In this document: positions 11,601 to 22,347 of the stretch, piece by piece
How the letters are laid out: every line of letters starts with the position of its first letter
How positions within the stretch are numbered: the first letter of the stretch is position 1
Assembly (NCBI GenBank): GCA_903813345.2
Contig: CAIIXF020000006.1
Span: forward strand, 37,787,936-37,851,935
DNA: 64,000 bases
Source of the DNA: Owenia fusiformis
Taxonomy: Eukaryota > Annelida > Polychaeta > Sabellida > Oweniidae
Reading direction: 5' to 3'
Translations under genes and position numbers: made by a program
Notes under the pieces: model-generated
Told to the model about the DNA's origin: nothing
The model's input: only the letters and a program-made list of their open reading frames with translations
The model's database searches: none

Positions 11601-14600
11601 CCATCGCACCCTTTATCTGGGTTCTGATATCAAGGAACCCAACACTGTTACCAAACTCTTCAATCAATTTGTCAATTTCTGCATGCTTCACCAAGTTCTG
11701 ATTAAGATTCAGATATTCCATAAGACGTTTTCCATGCAGCTTGTCGCTCATTTTTTTCATTCCTTTTGCAAGAGTCCACGCATCTTCAGTATTGATCCCA
11801 TTGTGAGAGAATTTGACAAATTTAAAAAAGGCAGCATGGTTCGCAATTCGGAATTCAATTATCGCAAGGAAGAGCTTGAGTACTGAACCTCCCAGAGGAT
11901 TGTTGGAGATATCCAAATAACCCAGATTCGCATGCTCTCCAATTTTTTCTGATAAATCTTCAAATTCATTTTGCGCAAATCTGCTCAAAGAGCAGTCCCT
12001 GAGTGTGAGAGATTCTAATGAGGGGTTATACTCCACTATCCTCAAGACATGAACCCACTTTAGATCAAAAGAATCTAATGTTAAAGCAGTTAAGTTTGGA
12101 AGAGTCGTATGGTTAATTAAACTGGTTAATTCCATGATTTCGATCCATCGGCAGCCTGACAACGACAATATTTTTAAGTTTGAAGAATGTTTAATCAATG
12201 CACATACAACCTTGAAATTAGTGCATTTGGAGCGTCCATATGCACCAATGTCTATGTAAGCGTATGTACTTAGAGATTTGAGATTGTATGTATCCACTGT
12301 GATGTCTCCTTTGGAATCTATTGTGTATAATACAGTTGGTATGACACCATTGAGGTTAAGCTTGACACAAAGATGAGTCAGAAGTGTTGGTTTCTGGCTT
12401 GCCAGTCTAGCATTCACAGGAAGGGATACATTTTCACCAAGCGATGGATCACTGTATTTCTGAAAAAATATCAACAATTTTCATTGGTAATTTGAACAGC
12501 TCAAATAATTATTTCAACAAAAGTACCAAAAAATAAGTATAGGATATCCTATGATTTTGAGAGATATCATTTTTATCCACGAGTTGAAATCAATATCTGG
12601 ACAAGTGAGCGTAGCGAAAGAGTGCAAATTTTGGTATCAACGAGTGGATTAAAATGAAATCATAAAAAAATCATAGGATGTTCTATTTAACCCATAGTTG
12701 AGGCCAAATCATCCCATAGCTCACCTTACAAAGCATTTCAAAACAACATTTAGTTTAATTTTTGTCATTTGAACTATAACCAAAACATTAGTCATTTCAA
12801 TATTTGTGAAATGACCATGCAAGCATATAATATGTAACAATTTAACAATGCACGTCACATTGGCCGGAGTTTTCAAATCCGTGGAAAACGTGATATCTGT
12901 GGAATATTCTCCATATTCCACAGATATCACGTTTTCCACGCATTTGCAAAATATCATAAATATACAGGGTGGTCCAAAAGAAATTGGAACATTTGTTAAT
13001 TGAACGCAAAACCTTTATTTTTCTTCTTAAATGTACCAAACTTTTACTGAGCATAGTTCAGTCACTTGTTTATCTATGTCTATGTCTATGTCAATAATCC
13101 GCAAAAGGCTAATAAGCCCATATAAAGCAGATATATAATTTAACAGTGATAGAATTTGAATAGAATATAATTTAAAACCTTAACATTTAAAAATAGATCT
13201 ATGGTTTACAACTCATTTTACCTGGGGAGACTGTCAGGCTACCGCGTTGACATCACCCCTCTTTACCAGTAGTGCAGGCTTGTTGCTGTGCACTGGGGAC
13301 CCTTTACATTAAAACATAGATCTATATTAAAAACACACCTATTTAATTGCAGTTATTGACATAGGCATAGTATGATGATTTAAAACTACTTAGACTGTCA
13401 CAGTCTAAGATGTCACCAGGTAGAGTGTTCCATTTAGCTATTGTCCTAGGGAAATAGCTAAATTTGTATGCATCCGTTCTAGTTGATGGTTGTATGAACT
13501 TAGTAGGATGATACAACCTAGTGTTGGTATTGATCTGTTGGCGGAAGTATGGAGGCACGTTGATGGCTGCTAGGTTCTGCTTTCCTTTGTAGAAAAGGAA
13601 AACTCTAGCAGCCTCTCGACGCTCCTTCAGTGGCTCCCACTGTAGGTCTTGAAGAGCTTTGGTGACGCAGCCTGGTTCCCTTGAGTGACATTTGGTTACA
13701 AACCTGGCTGCTCTTCTCTGTACCTGTTCCAACATATCAATATCTTTTTGTCGGTATGGATCCCATGCCGAGCTGGCATACTCTAAATTAGGCCGGACTA
13801 GTGACTTATACGCCTGAGCCTTCACTTTTTCAGGGCATTGATGGAGGTTGCGCCTGAGAAATCCAAGCACCTTATTGGCTTTGGATACAATAGTTTGAAT
13901 ATGTGTAGTCCAGCGTAAGTGATGTCAATTCCTAGGTATGGGATGTGTGTTACCGACTTAAGGTTTTCCCCTAGCATGGTGTAATTGTGCATGATAGGGG
14001 ATGGAAAAGTCTAATACCAACATGTCTGTTTGTTTATTGTTGTCGAGGGCCCGAGCTATATTCTCTATTGTATTGACAAGTTGTGTTTCACATGAGTGCT
14101 TTGACCTGAATCCATGTTGGAATTTTACTAGAATTTCATAGAGGTCAAAGTGGGCCATAACATGATGGAATATAATATGTTCCATTATTTTACATGGAAC
14201 TGACGTCAGAGATACAGGCCTGTAATTCACAGCCTCATCTCTTCGTCCCTTTTTGTAGATAGCAGTAACATTGGCATGTTTCCAGTCCATAGGCACTAAG
14301 CCTTCATCGATAGACTGTTGAAAAATTATTTGAAGGAATGGTGATATGCTGTCACTGCATTCCTTCAGGACCCTAGTCTAACCCCACCTCCCCCTCTGGC
14401 ACCTAATCTGATGTAAAGTTTATAGGCGAAAACCTCAAAGTTAATGCATTAAACTAGTCGATATTTGATATGACCCCTCTTCTCCTGACTTACAAGTTGA
14501 AGCCTGGGGCTCAAATTTGTAAATATTCAATTAGTTTGCTGTTCGTTTGTTTTGTCCAAGCCATCTCAATTAAAAATTTCAGCTTGATCAAACTTCCTAT

Positions 14601-17600
14601 TTGTTTGCCTTGGAAGATCAAATCTAGTAACATATTTAACATTTTTTACCCAAATTCATGAGTATCAAGCATATTTTGATGGCTATTGTTGGGTGTATTA
14701 CTGATTGAATATTCTCCAGAAAGAGGCCAGGGCAGTCTGATTTGACTGGTAAATGAAGCCCCCGCCCCTTAATTGTTCTGATATGAATGATATCCATTGG
14801 ATATATCAATGTCTATCAATATCATAGAGAGAACACAAATGGTATACAGGGCCGTCAGATGGGGGGGGGTGCGATGAGTGCGACCGCACCCCCCTTTGTC
14901 ACCCCCCCAAAAAAATTGAAAAAAATGTTTGAAAATTTTTTTTATTCATTTACTCATACACTTTGAAAGTACCCAGAAAGCACCAAATAGCATTTTAAAA
15001 TTGTAACATTTTCTAGATGTATTGGCCACCCCTCACACCCCCCACAAAACAATGGAAAGTTCTTAATTTATTTTAGTGTTTTGTCTCAGACACTTTTAAA
15101 GTGCACAGACATCATCAAATAGCTCCTTGATACAGTTAGTGTTTCTGGGGGACTAACACTTGCTCCCCTCTTGCATCTTGCACTTGCATCCCCACACCAC
15201 CTCCCCACCACCTCTGGAAAAGTTCTGAATTTGTTTTATGTATTGTCTCAGACACTTTTAAATTGCCCAGACATCATCATTGATATAGTTAATTATTCTG
15301 GGAGACTAACACTTACTCGCCCTCTGGCATCCCCACTCCACCTCCACCTCTGGCATCTCCCTTGACACCCCCCCCCCCCAAAAAAAAACTATTGAAAAAG
15401 AAATTATGATTTTTAAAATTTTTTATTGACTTTGAAAGTGCCCAGAAAGCACCAAATAGCATCTTAAAATTGTAAAAATTTCTTGGGAATTAGGCACTTT
15501 TAGGCACAGACACTTCACCAGACTTCATCGAATAGCACCTTGATATTGTAAATGTTTCTGGGAGACAGATATGGGGGACAAACACTTGCTCCCACTCTGG
15601 CACCCCAACCCCACCTCCCCCTCTGGCACCCCTCCCTCCGCTTTGACACCCCCAAAATTTGAAAAAATTATGATTGTTTTTCAATGTTTTTATTGACTAA
15701 TACACTTTAAAAGTGCCAAAAACCACCAAATATTATCTTTAAATTGTAAAATTTTCTAGGAGAGTTAGCCACCCCTCACATCCCCAACAAAACAAAAGAA
15801 AATATTCTGAATTTCATGTATTGTCTCAGACATTTTTTAAGTGCCCTGAGACATCATCAAATAGCACCTTGATATGGTCAATGTTTCTGGGCGACAACCC
15901 CTTGCTCCCCCTCTGGCACCCCACCCCACTTCACCCTCTCATCCTTTTTGACACCCCCAAAAGAAATTGAAAAAAAATTCACATTTTTCGTATTGACTCA
16001 TACACTTAAACTCCCGTGCAGTGATATATACCGATACACTGCATGGGAGTTCGTCATACACTTTGAAAGTGCCCAGAATGCACCAAATAGCATCTCAAAA
16101 CTGTGGGGGAGTGGACCACTCCTCCCATCCCCCCCCCCCCACAAAACAATTGGAACGTTTTGAAGTTAAAATTGTTAATTCCAAACCGATATAGGGAGTA
16201 ACCGAGTAACGACCCCCCCCCCTGACTTACGCTATTTGGTTTACGCAGCAATAAAATTGACAATTTTATATTCTCTTTACTAAAAACCGCACCCCCCTTG
16301 GAGAAAAGTGTCTTACGGGCATGGTATATTATATATATATTATACACTGTATGTGTGCTTAGCATTGGTTTTTAATGTGAATAACTGGCCATGGTCAGTT
16401 TTGCCTTTACTGAAAAGTGGGAACAATTCTTTTGTCACTTGAGTAGCTGTGAGGGTTATGCAATCGCTCACCTCTGACATGTTCCTTTTTCCCTACTCTT
16501 AAATGAAAATGATCATTTTGGGTATTGTTTAAGTTTAAGTTAAGGTGACTGTTAACTTAATCGATTTTCAGAAAAAATTGAAAATTTCACAATCTTGAAA
16601 TTTTCAAACTCTTCCTGAGAAGTCGTTTTTATTATTTCACATATGCTTGTGCACTGTAATCATTACAAAGACATCAAAGAACAACAAAAAACTTTAGTTT
16701 GAGAAAAAAAGTGCTGTTTAAAGAATTTGAGAAGATTTTTTTTCTAGGAGTAGCCTGTGAAAAACCGCTGATTCAAAATATCTGAACATTTCAGAAATTA
16801 TACTTCAAACATATATCAAAAACGAAGGAGCAACGGAAATTTGAAAAATTACCCGATAAAAAAATTGGGATCAAAATAAGGAAAAAAGTTCACTTCTCAA
16901 ATTGTTTTTTTCTATTTTTTTTAATTTGTATGAGAGATTTCAAAATTCTAAAGCTCCTTCCATTTTGGGCTATATTAAAGCAGTGATCTCCCCAGTATTT
17001 TTTCTCAGGTGGGTGCAAAATTCTCATTTTTACAATATAGACCAAAATTGGTCAAATTATGCCAATTTTTCATGATTTTTCTCATTTTCAAGTGGGTGCA
17101 AATGGATTCTCAGATGGGTGCAAGTATATTTTCAAAATCTCAGGTGGGTGCTGCGCCCACTTGCTTTAATGCTGGGGAGATCACTGATTAAAGGGATGTT
17201 TCAGAGAAATTAGAAAAAAAAATGTTCAGGGACCTTTGCCGTGCTACTCTTTTTGTCAATTTTTCTGTCACATTTTCAGAGGACTCAAATTCCCATTCCA
17301 AAATATTTACTGTTTCTATTTGCATTACCACAGTGAGCCTGGTTATATAAATGATAAGTGGAACTAAAAAATTGAGAGAAAATCCAACCAAAAGACAGTT
17401 AATTTTGATGGTCAGATTATACTCAAATGCCATGTGCTTCCTGGTTTTGGCCATCTTGGATTTTTTGATTAAGTTATAAGTTACCTTAACACAATATTTT
17501 TCTGGCAAACCCCAGATGTAAATACTCTTTGTCAACTGAATATGATTTTATAAAATATTTATAGCAATTAACATGTGCATTAAAGCTTTGAAATAAATAA

Positions 17601-20226
17601 TACTTGAAAAAGTAGCCGCGGAATTGACAAATGTATATTTAAGAAAAGGGGGTCCTATCAAACATTGACTAGTTTAATGCATTAACTTTGTGGTTTTCAC
17701 CTGTAAACTTTACATCAGATAAATAAGTGATTGAACTATGCTCAGTAAAAGTTTGTCACATTTTAGAAGAAAAATAAAGGTTTTGCGTTCAATTAACAAA
17801 TGTTCCAATTTTTTTTGGACCACCCTGTATATACGTGTTATTCTACAGATTTGACCTCAACTATGGGATAAACAATTCTATCCCATGAAATAGTTGATGT
17901 ATGATATTATACAGCTTGAGACATTTAACTACTAGAATAGTAGACCCTTTAAAGGAGAACCCCCGATAAGGAGAGCTTTTTTAGAAGGACATTGCTTTTT
18001 TATTCTGGATGTGATCATCATGGAAATTTAACACATCAGAGATTTAATGCATCAGAGATGATTCCCAAAAACAACTTTTGTGATATAAAAATTGCTTTTT
18101 TAAGAACATTTTTGGCAAGGCAATGAACTCGTTTTTTAAGGTTAGACCCTTTATTTGTGGTTAAAATCCGTGTATGGCCTAATGGGATGGGAAAAAAGTG
18201 TCACAGTTGTAAGATACCTAATTATCTGAACTCTTAGAAAATAAAAAGAAATCAATGAGCGTTTCCCCAGAAATATGTTTTTGAGACCTTTCCACTCATG
18301 AGAATAACGGAAATAATGGAACCAATTCGTAAAAAATTCTTAAAATATATTTCTGGTGGAGCGCCCATTGATTTCTTTACGAAAACTAAGACTTTGCTTC
18401 ATTATGTTACTTAGCCACATTCTATTTTGCCTGTACAGTAATGGGAAAGTTATTGATTTTAAGCAAAATGTAACGGTTAAATATGGAAAATTGAATTTCA
18501 TCGCTTCACAAAAAACGTTCTACAAACGCAATAATTTTACATTTGAATTTTTAAGAAATGTTTGTCATTTTATATCTTAAGTCATGATTCATTAATATAA
18601 TGAATAAAGGTAAATCTGGTGAGATTATGCATGTTAATTTCACAATTTCAAATACAAACAAAATCAGGGCTCTCGCCAGGCTTTTAGACTGTGGCGCAGC
18701 ACCACACTCTATTTAGCTCCCTCCACACCCTTTTGACAAATCATGACTGTTTCCACAGTCCAAACTTGACTGAATATATAATAATAGCATGTAAAAAGGA
18801 TAAAACATAACATAAAAATGATTTATCACTATTGAACGGTTATTCTGAAGATGTTAGCACCACACCCTAAATATTTCCTGGTGAGAGCCCTGAAAATTGA
18901 ATTGAACTATATAATTTCTGTTAATTGGGTTTAGAATAGTGGTAAACATCTGCTTACCTGCAAGATCATTGAAATTGGTAATTGAAGGAGTGTATCTAGA
19001 CTTGTTACCCTTGTACGGGTAATGGCGTCATTGATGACATCACAAACATCATTAAAAGAATCATTCACAAGGAAATCCCTTATCGTCAGATGACGCAGGT
19101 TCATCAACTTAGGACAAATATGATGTAGTGTTCGGAAAAACTCAGAATTATGAGAGGCATGATCATCTCTTTTCACTAGGGCATGAAACGTGCTGAGAAA
19201 GCCAATTTTGGAAACTTCTGAATGAAGAATGGGAGAGGGCCGTGCCACTGTTTCTCCAATAGTAAGCTTGTCAATTCCATCACATGTGTGAACTTGTATA
19301 GGATTAGAATCCCAAAAGTTTTTAGCGCTAGATTCATTAGATTTATACTGGGGTCTTGTAGATTCAAATACACAATCATAAATGTCTTCTTTGTTACGAT
19401 CTGTGAGTTCAGTGGAATGGTCATAGTGTCTGTAAATCTCACTTCTATTTTCTGGTGTCACATGTTGCAAGCGCTCTTGCTTAAGTGGATGTGTCCCATA
19501 GTACTCTCCTCTGCAGATATCCCATAGCTGTGTACAGTTTTCTTGTGATAATGTATTTATATCACATTTTAATATTGAAACCTTTTTGACTTTTCCATAA
19601 AAAACTGTTGCAGACAATATATTCCTAACCTGCTCAAAATCCTCATTGCTCACATGCGATAATGTTATTTCACTCACTGTGCTGCAGACATTATTTAACA
19701 GCCAAGCGTTTGAACATATGTATTTGCATTGTTTTGGGTTAATATGCAATTTTTTGATGTACTTGGCATAACGCGTTTCTGTTGCTACTTTTCTCATAAG
19801 TGACAACATTGATTCATTTTTATTTCTTTTCTGATTCCTTTCGCAAGTAATGTGATACATAAATTGATTGTACAATAGCTGGAAATACATATCCTTATAA
19901 CATTCGCGTTTTTTCTCATACTCAAATTCTGCGGAACGATCCAAGCTGATGTAGTTCACAGAGAACTCACGCTGAAGCCTGCATACTGCTTTGAACCAAT
20001 AGTCATTCGAATTTGAATCCACGTCACACTTTTTTTCAAAAAAGGATCCAAAACGCTCCATATGTACTGGAGATAAATATTTTACCAAGCCTTCTAGACA
20101 CTGCAGAGGAACATGCTCAAGATAATCTTCATCGTAGTATTCAATACTTGAGCTTCCAATATTTTCTAAACAAATATCCCTTAGACTTCGAGTTTTAGCG
20201 TTGTCACTTTTTCCCAAACTAGCCAT
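11578..20226 (-). CDS. LRRC41: LRRC41-like leucine-rich-repeat, Elongin BC-box substrate receptor, two coding exons
   Basis: Likely substrate-recognition subunit of a Cullin-RING (Elongin B/C-Cul5 type) ubiquitin ligase. Coding exon 1 is 20226-18958 (423 codons, ATG in an AGGATGG context) and ends at CAG/GTAAGC. Coding exon 2 is 12459-11578 (293 codons plus TGA) after a TTTTTTCAG acceptor; phase 0 both sides, 716 residues in total (human protein about 812). SLRDICLENI, residues 14-23, is a perfect BC box ([APST]LxxxCxxx[AILV]), followed by a helical Cullin-box-like region. EDIYDCVFES near residue 284 matches human EDLYDFVF. Exon 2 carries leucine-rich repeats (LKILSLSGCRWIE, LTALTLDSFDL, LESLTLRDCSL, LGYLDISNNPLGG, MEYLNLNQN). 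It ends GAMAEFVAQM, like the human FADYVSTM end. The family assignment rests on remembered human sequence, not a search. The 6.5-kb intron is full of transposons. Confidence 0.87.
12880..12940. repeat. Perfect 28-bp hairpin with 5-nt loop in the LRRC41 intron
   Basis: The arm at 12880-12907 (CGTGGAAAACGTGATATCTG...) is the exact reverse complement of 12913-12940, with loop TCTCC. No mismatch was seen, which implies recent origin or structural constraint. It lies 20 bp outside the TA-flanked element that follows. Confidence 0.85.
13076..14405 (-). mobile_element. Non-LTR retroelement (CR1/L2-like), 5'-truncated and internally deleted
   Basis: Reverse-transcriptase remnant on the minus strand. 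Readable N-terminal RT sequence: QQSIDEGLVPMDWKHANV, KKGRRDEAVNYRPVSLTS, then KFQHGFRSKHSCETQLVN and LDNNKQTDMLVLDFS. About 410 bp are then missing, including the FADD catalytic motif. The C-terminal part (NKVLGFLRRNLHQCPEKVKA to the YAYVNNCN end) is present but out of frame, with a further 7-bp loss near 13918. The 3' end carries TCTATG repeats (13074-13092) instead of poly(A). It is flanked by ATCT at 13072-13075 and 14406-14409, while the intact opposite arm of the host element has a single ATCT, so this is a 4-bp target duplication. Confidence 0.88.
14820..16150. repeat. Diverged tandem repeats of ~270-470 bp with C-runs
   Basis: The segment AAAGTGCCCAGAAAGCACCA recurs with variation at about 14966, 15434, 15706 and 16064. 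It is followed by similar blocks (ACATCATCAAATAGC, CTCCCCCTCTGGCACC). These are imperfect, unequal-length tandem copies forming much of the interior of the TA-flanked element. Strings of C and A make open frames here meaningless. Confidence 0.7.
16010..16050. repeat. 14-bp inverted repeat inside the fourth repeat unit
   Basis: ACTCCCGTGCAGTG (16010-16023) and CACTGCATGGGAGT (16037-16050) pair with one mismatch across a 13-nt loop. It looks like a small palindromic insertion in the tandem unit. Confidence 0.65.
16981..17186. mobile_element. 206-bp hAT-like MITE, copy 1
   Basis: Perfect 15-bp terminal inverted repeats CAGTGATCTCCCCAG / CTGGGGAGATCACTG, flanked on both sides by ATTAAAG (16974-16980 and 17187-17193) as a 7-bp target duplication. 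A related copy lies at 32941-33136. The short open frames inside are not genes. Confidence 0.88.
18665..18892. mobile_element. 228-bp hAT-like MITE
   Basis: The ends CAGGGCTCTCGCCAGG and CCTGGTGAGAGCCCTG are inverted complements with one mismatch. CAGGG-type ends and short length suggest a hAT-derived MITE. It lies in the LRRC41 intron, 66 bp from the splice donor. The target duplication is unclear. Confidence 0.72.
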
Positions 20227-20542
20227 CCTGCATTTGGAGCACTGACCTTTTGCGTAGAGCTTTAATCCATACTAATCACTTTTACAGATTTTTCAGGACT
20301 TTTTCTGATTTTTCTGACTTCGGCGGGCACCGGAAATTCCTATCCGGAAGTAATCATGTCTACACGAATTAATATTTTGGCTTTATATTTCATTGGGCAT
20401 CTGAGACATGTGACATACTGAAAATTCTAAAGCACTCATTAAAATATTCTATTCCTATTTTGTAATACTATTATTTTATCACATGATCAGTATTCTAGAT
20501 CTTCAAGATTTTGTCATATCAAATATTGTAAACACCTAGACC

Positions 20543-22210
20543 TTTTTTCAAAAGTCTATCGATGAAGGCTTAGTGCCTATGGACTGGAAACATGCCAATG
20601 TTACTGCTATCTACAAAAAGGGACGAAGAGATGAGGCTGTGAATTACAGGCCTGTATCTCTGACGTCAGTTCCATGTAAAATAATGGAACATATTATATT
20701 CCATCATGTTATGGCCCACTTTGACCTCTATGAAATTCTAGTAAAATTCCAACATGGATTCAGGTCAAAGCACTCATGTGAAACACAACTTGTCAATACA
20801 ATAGAGAATATAGCTCGGGCCCTCGACAACAATAAACAAACAGACATGTTGGTATAAGACTTTTCCAAAGCGTTTGACACGGTGGCTCACGAACGCCTCT
20901 TGCTCAAACTCGACTATTATGGAATTCGCAATAATAACTTGAACTGGTTCAGATCCTGGCTTGTGGGAAGATCACAACAGGTAGTGCTCGATGGTGAATC
21001 AAGTTCAAAAACTCCAGTAAAATCAGGAGTTCCTCAAGGAACAGTTCTTGGACCACTCTGTTTCCTTGTTTATATCAATGATATGGGCAATAACCTATCA
21101 TCCTCAGCCAGTCTTAAGCTTTTTGCCGACGACAGCCTTTTATTCATGACAGTCGAAAGCAAGCAAGATGCATTAACACTACAGGAGAATCTTGATAAAC
21201 TGGTCTCCTGGGCATCAACATGGCAAATGAAATTCCATCCATCAAAATGCTATGTGCTAAATATTCACAAAGGTAAATCCCCTATCATGCACAATTACAC
21301 CATGCTAGGGGAAAACCTTAAGTCGGTAACACACATCCCATACCTAGGAATTGACATCACAAATATCTTACGCTGGACTACACATATTCAAACTATTGTA
21401 TCCAAAGCCAATAAGGTGCTTGGATTTCTCAGGCGCAACCTCCATCAATGCCCTGAAAAAGTGAAGGCTCAGGCGTATAAGTCACTAGTCCGGCCTAATT
21501 TAGAGTATGCCAGCTCGGCATGGGATCCGTACCGACAAAAAGATATTGATATGTTGGAACAGGTACAGAGAAGAGCAGCCAGGTTTGTAACCAAATGTCA
21601 CTCAAGGGAACCAGGCTGCGTCACCAAAGCTCTTCAAGACCTACAGTGGGAGCCACTGAAGGAGCGTCGAGAGGCTGCTAGAGTTTTCCTTTTCTACAAA
21701 GGAAAGCAGAACCTAGCAGCCATCGACGTGCCTCCATACTTCCGCCAACAGATCAATACCAACACTAGGTTGTATCATCCTTCTAAGTTCATACAACCAT
21801 CAACTAGAACGGATGCATACAAATTTAGCTATTTCCCTAGGACAATAGCTAAATGGAACACTCTACCTGGTGACATCTTAGACTGTGACAGTCTAAGTAG
21901 TTTTAAATCATCATACTATGCCTATGTCAATAACTGCAATTAAATAGGTGTGTTTTTAATATAGATCTATGTTTTAATGTAAAGGGTCCCCAGTGCACAG
22001 CAACAAGCCTGCACTACTGGTAAAGAGGGGTGATGTCAACGCGGTTAGCCTGACAGTCTCCCCAGGTAAAATGAGTTGTAAACCATAGATCTATTTTTAA
22101 ATGTTAAGGTTTTAAATTATATTCTATTCAAATTCTATCACTGTTAAATTATATATCTGCTTTATATGGGCTTATTAGCCTTTTGCGGATTATTGACATA
22201 GACATAGACA
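20543..22210 (+). mobile_element. Non-LTR retroelement (CR1/L2-like), 5'-truncated, RT with in-frame stop
   Basis: Reverse transcriptase remnant running from SIDEGLVPMDWKHANV to the terminus YAYVNNCN (stop at 21943). Visible motifs: NYRPVSLTS, DFSKAFDTVAHERLLLKLDY, SGVPQGTVLGPLCFLVYIND, catalytic LKLFADDSLLF and YLGIDI. One TAA (20855-20857) sits where the sister copy at 13076-14405 encodes Leu, so the frame is broken once. The 3' flank ends in GACATA repeats. TAGACC occurs at 20537-20542 and 22211-22216, a likely target duplication. The upstream endonuclease domain is absent. It is nearly identical to the other copy, in opposite orientation. Confidence 0.9.
20882..21943 (+). pseudogene. Reverse transcriptase, C-terminal 353 codons after the in-frame stop
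   Basis: The longest intact part of the retroelement ORF. It includes the PQG box, the FADD box with both catalytic Asp residues, and the conserved C-terminal extension with RRNLHQCPEKVKAQAYKSL and RRAARFV typical of CR1/L2-type elements in invertebrates. A frame of 95 codons precedes it (20573-20857), separated only by the TAA and a few codons. Non-functional as it stands. Confidence 0.85.
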
Positions 22211-22347
22211 TAGACCTGATTGGCGAGAATCTCGCGAGAACCAAAATGTCAGCGCCCTTGATTTTAGAGCTTAATCTAAATTTTACAATAAAATCACTGA
22301 CTACTGTAAATGTATGATATAATAGCTGATTTGAGTAGTGCCTCATT

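Larger units (their letters stand above)
12965..17827. mobile_element. TA-flanked DNA element with ~190-bp terminal inverted repeats (Tc1/mariner-like, non-autonomous)
   Basis: The ends CAGGGTGGTCCAAAAGAAAT and its inverted counterpart (closing ACCACCCTG at 17827) are each flanked by TA (12963-12964 and 17828-17829), the mariner target. Inverted similarity runs 12965-13075, is interrupted by a retroelement, and resumes at 14406-14480. The matching right arm is 17640-17827. The interior (14480-17640) has no transposase; it holds diverged repeats and a MITE. Without the insertion the element would be about 3.5 kb. Confidence 0.75.

Noticed and set aside
15170-16163. Several 60-100-codon open frames among C- and A-rich repeats
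   Set aside because: Low-complexity translations (Pro/His/Gly runs) of the diverged tandem repeat inside a transposon.
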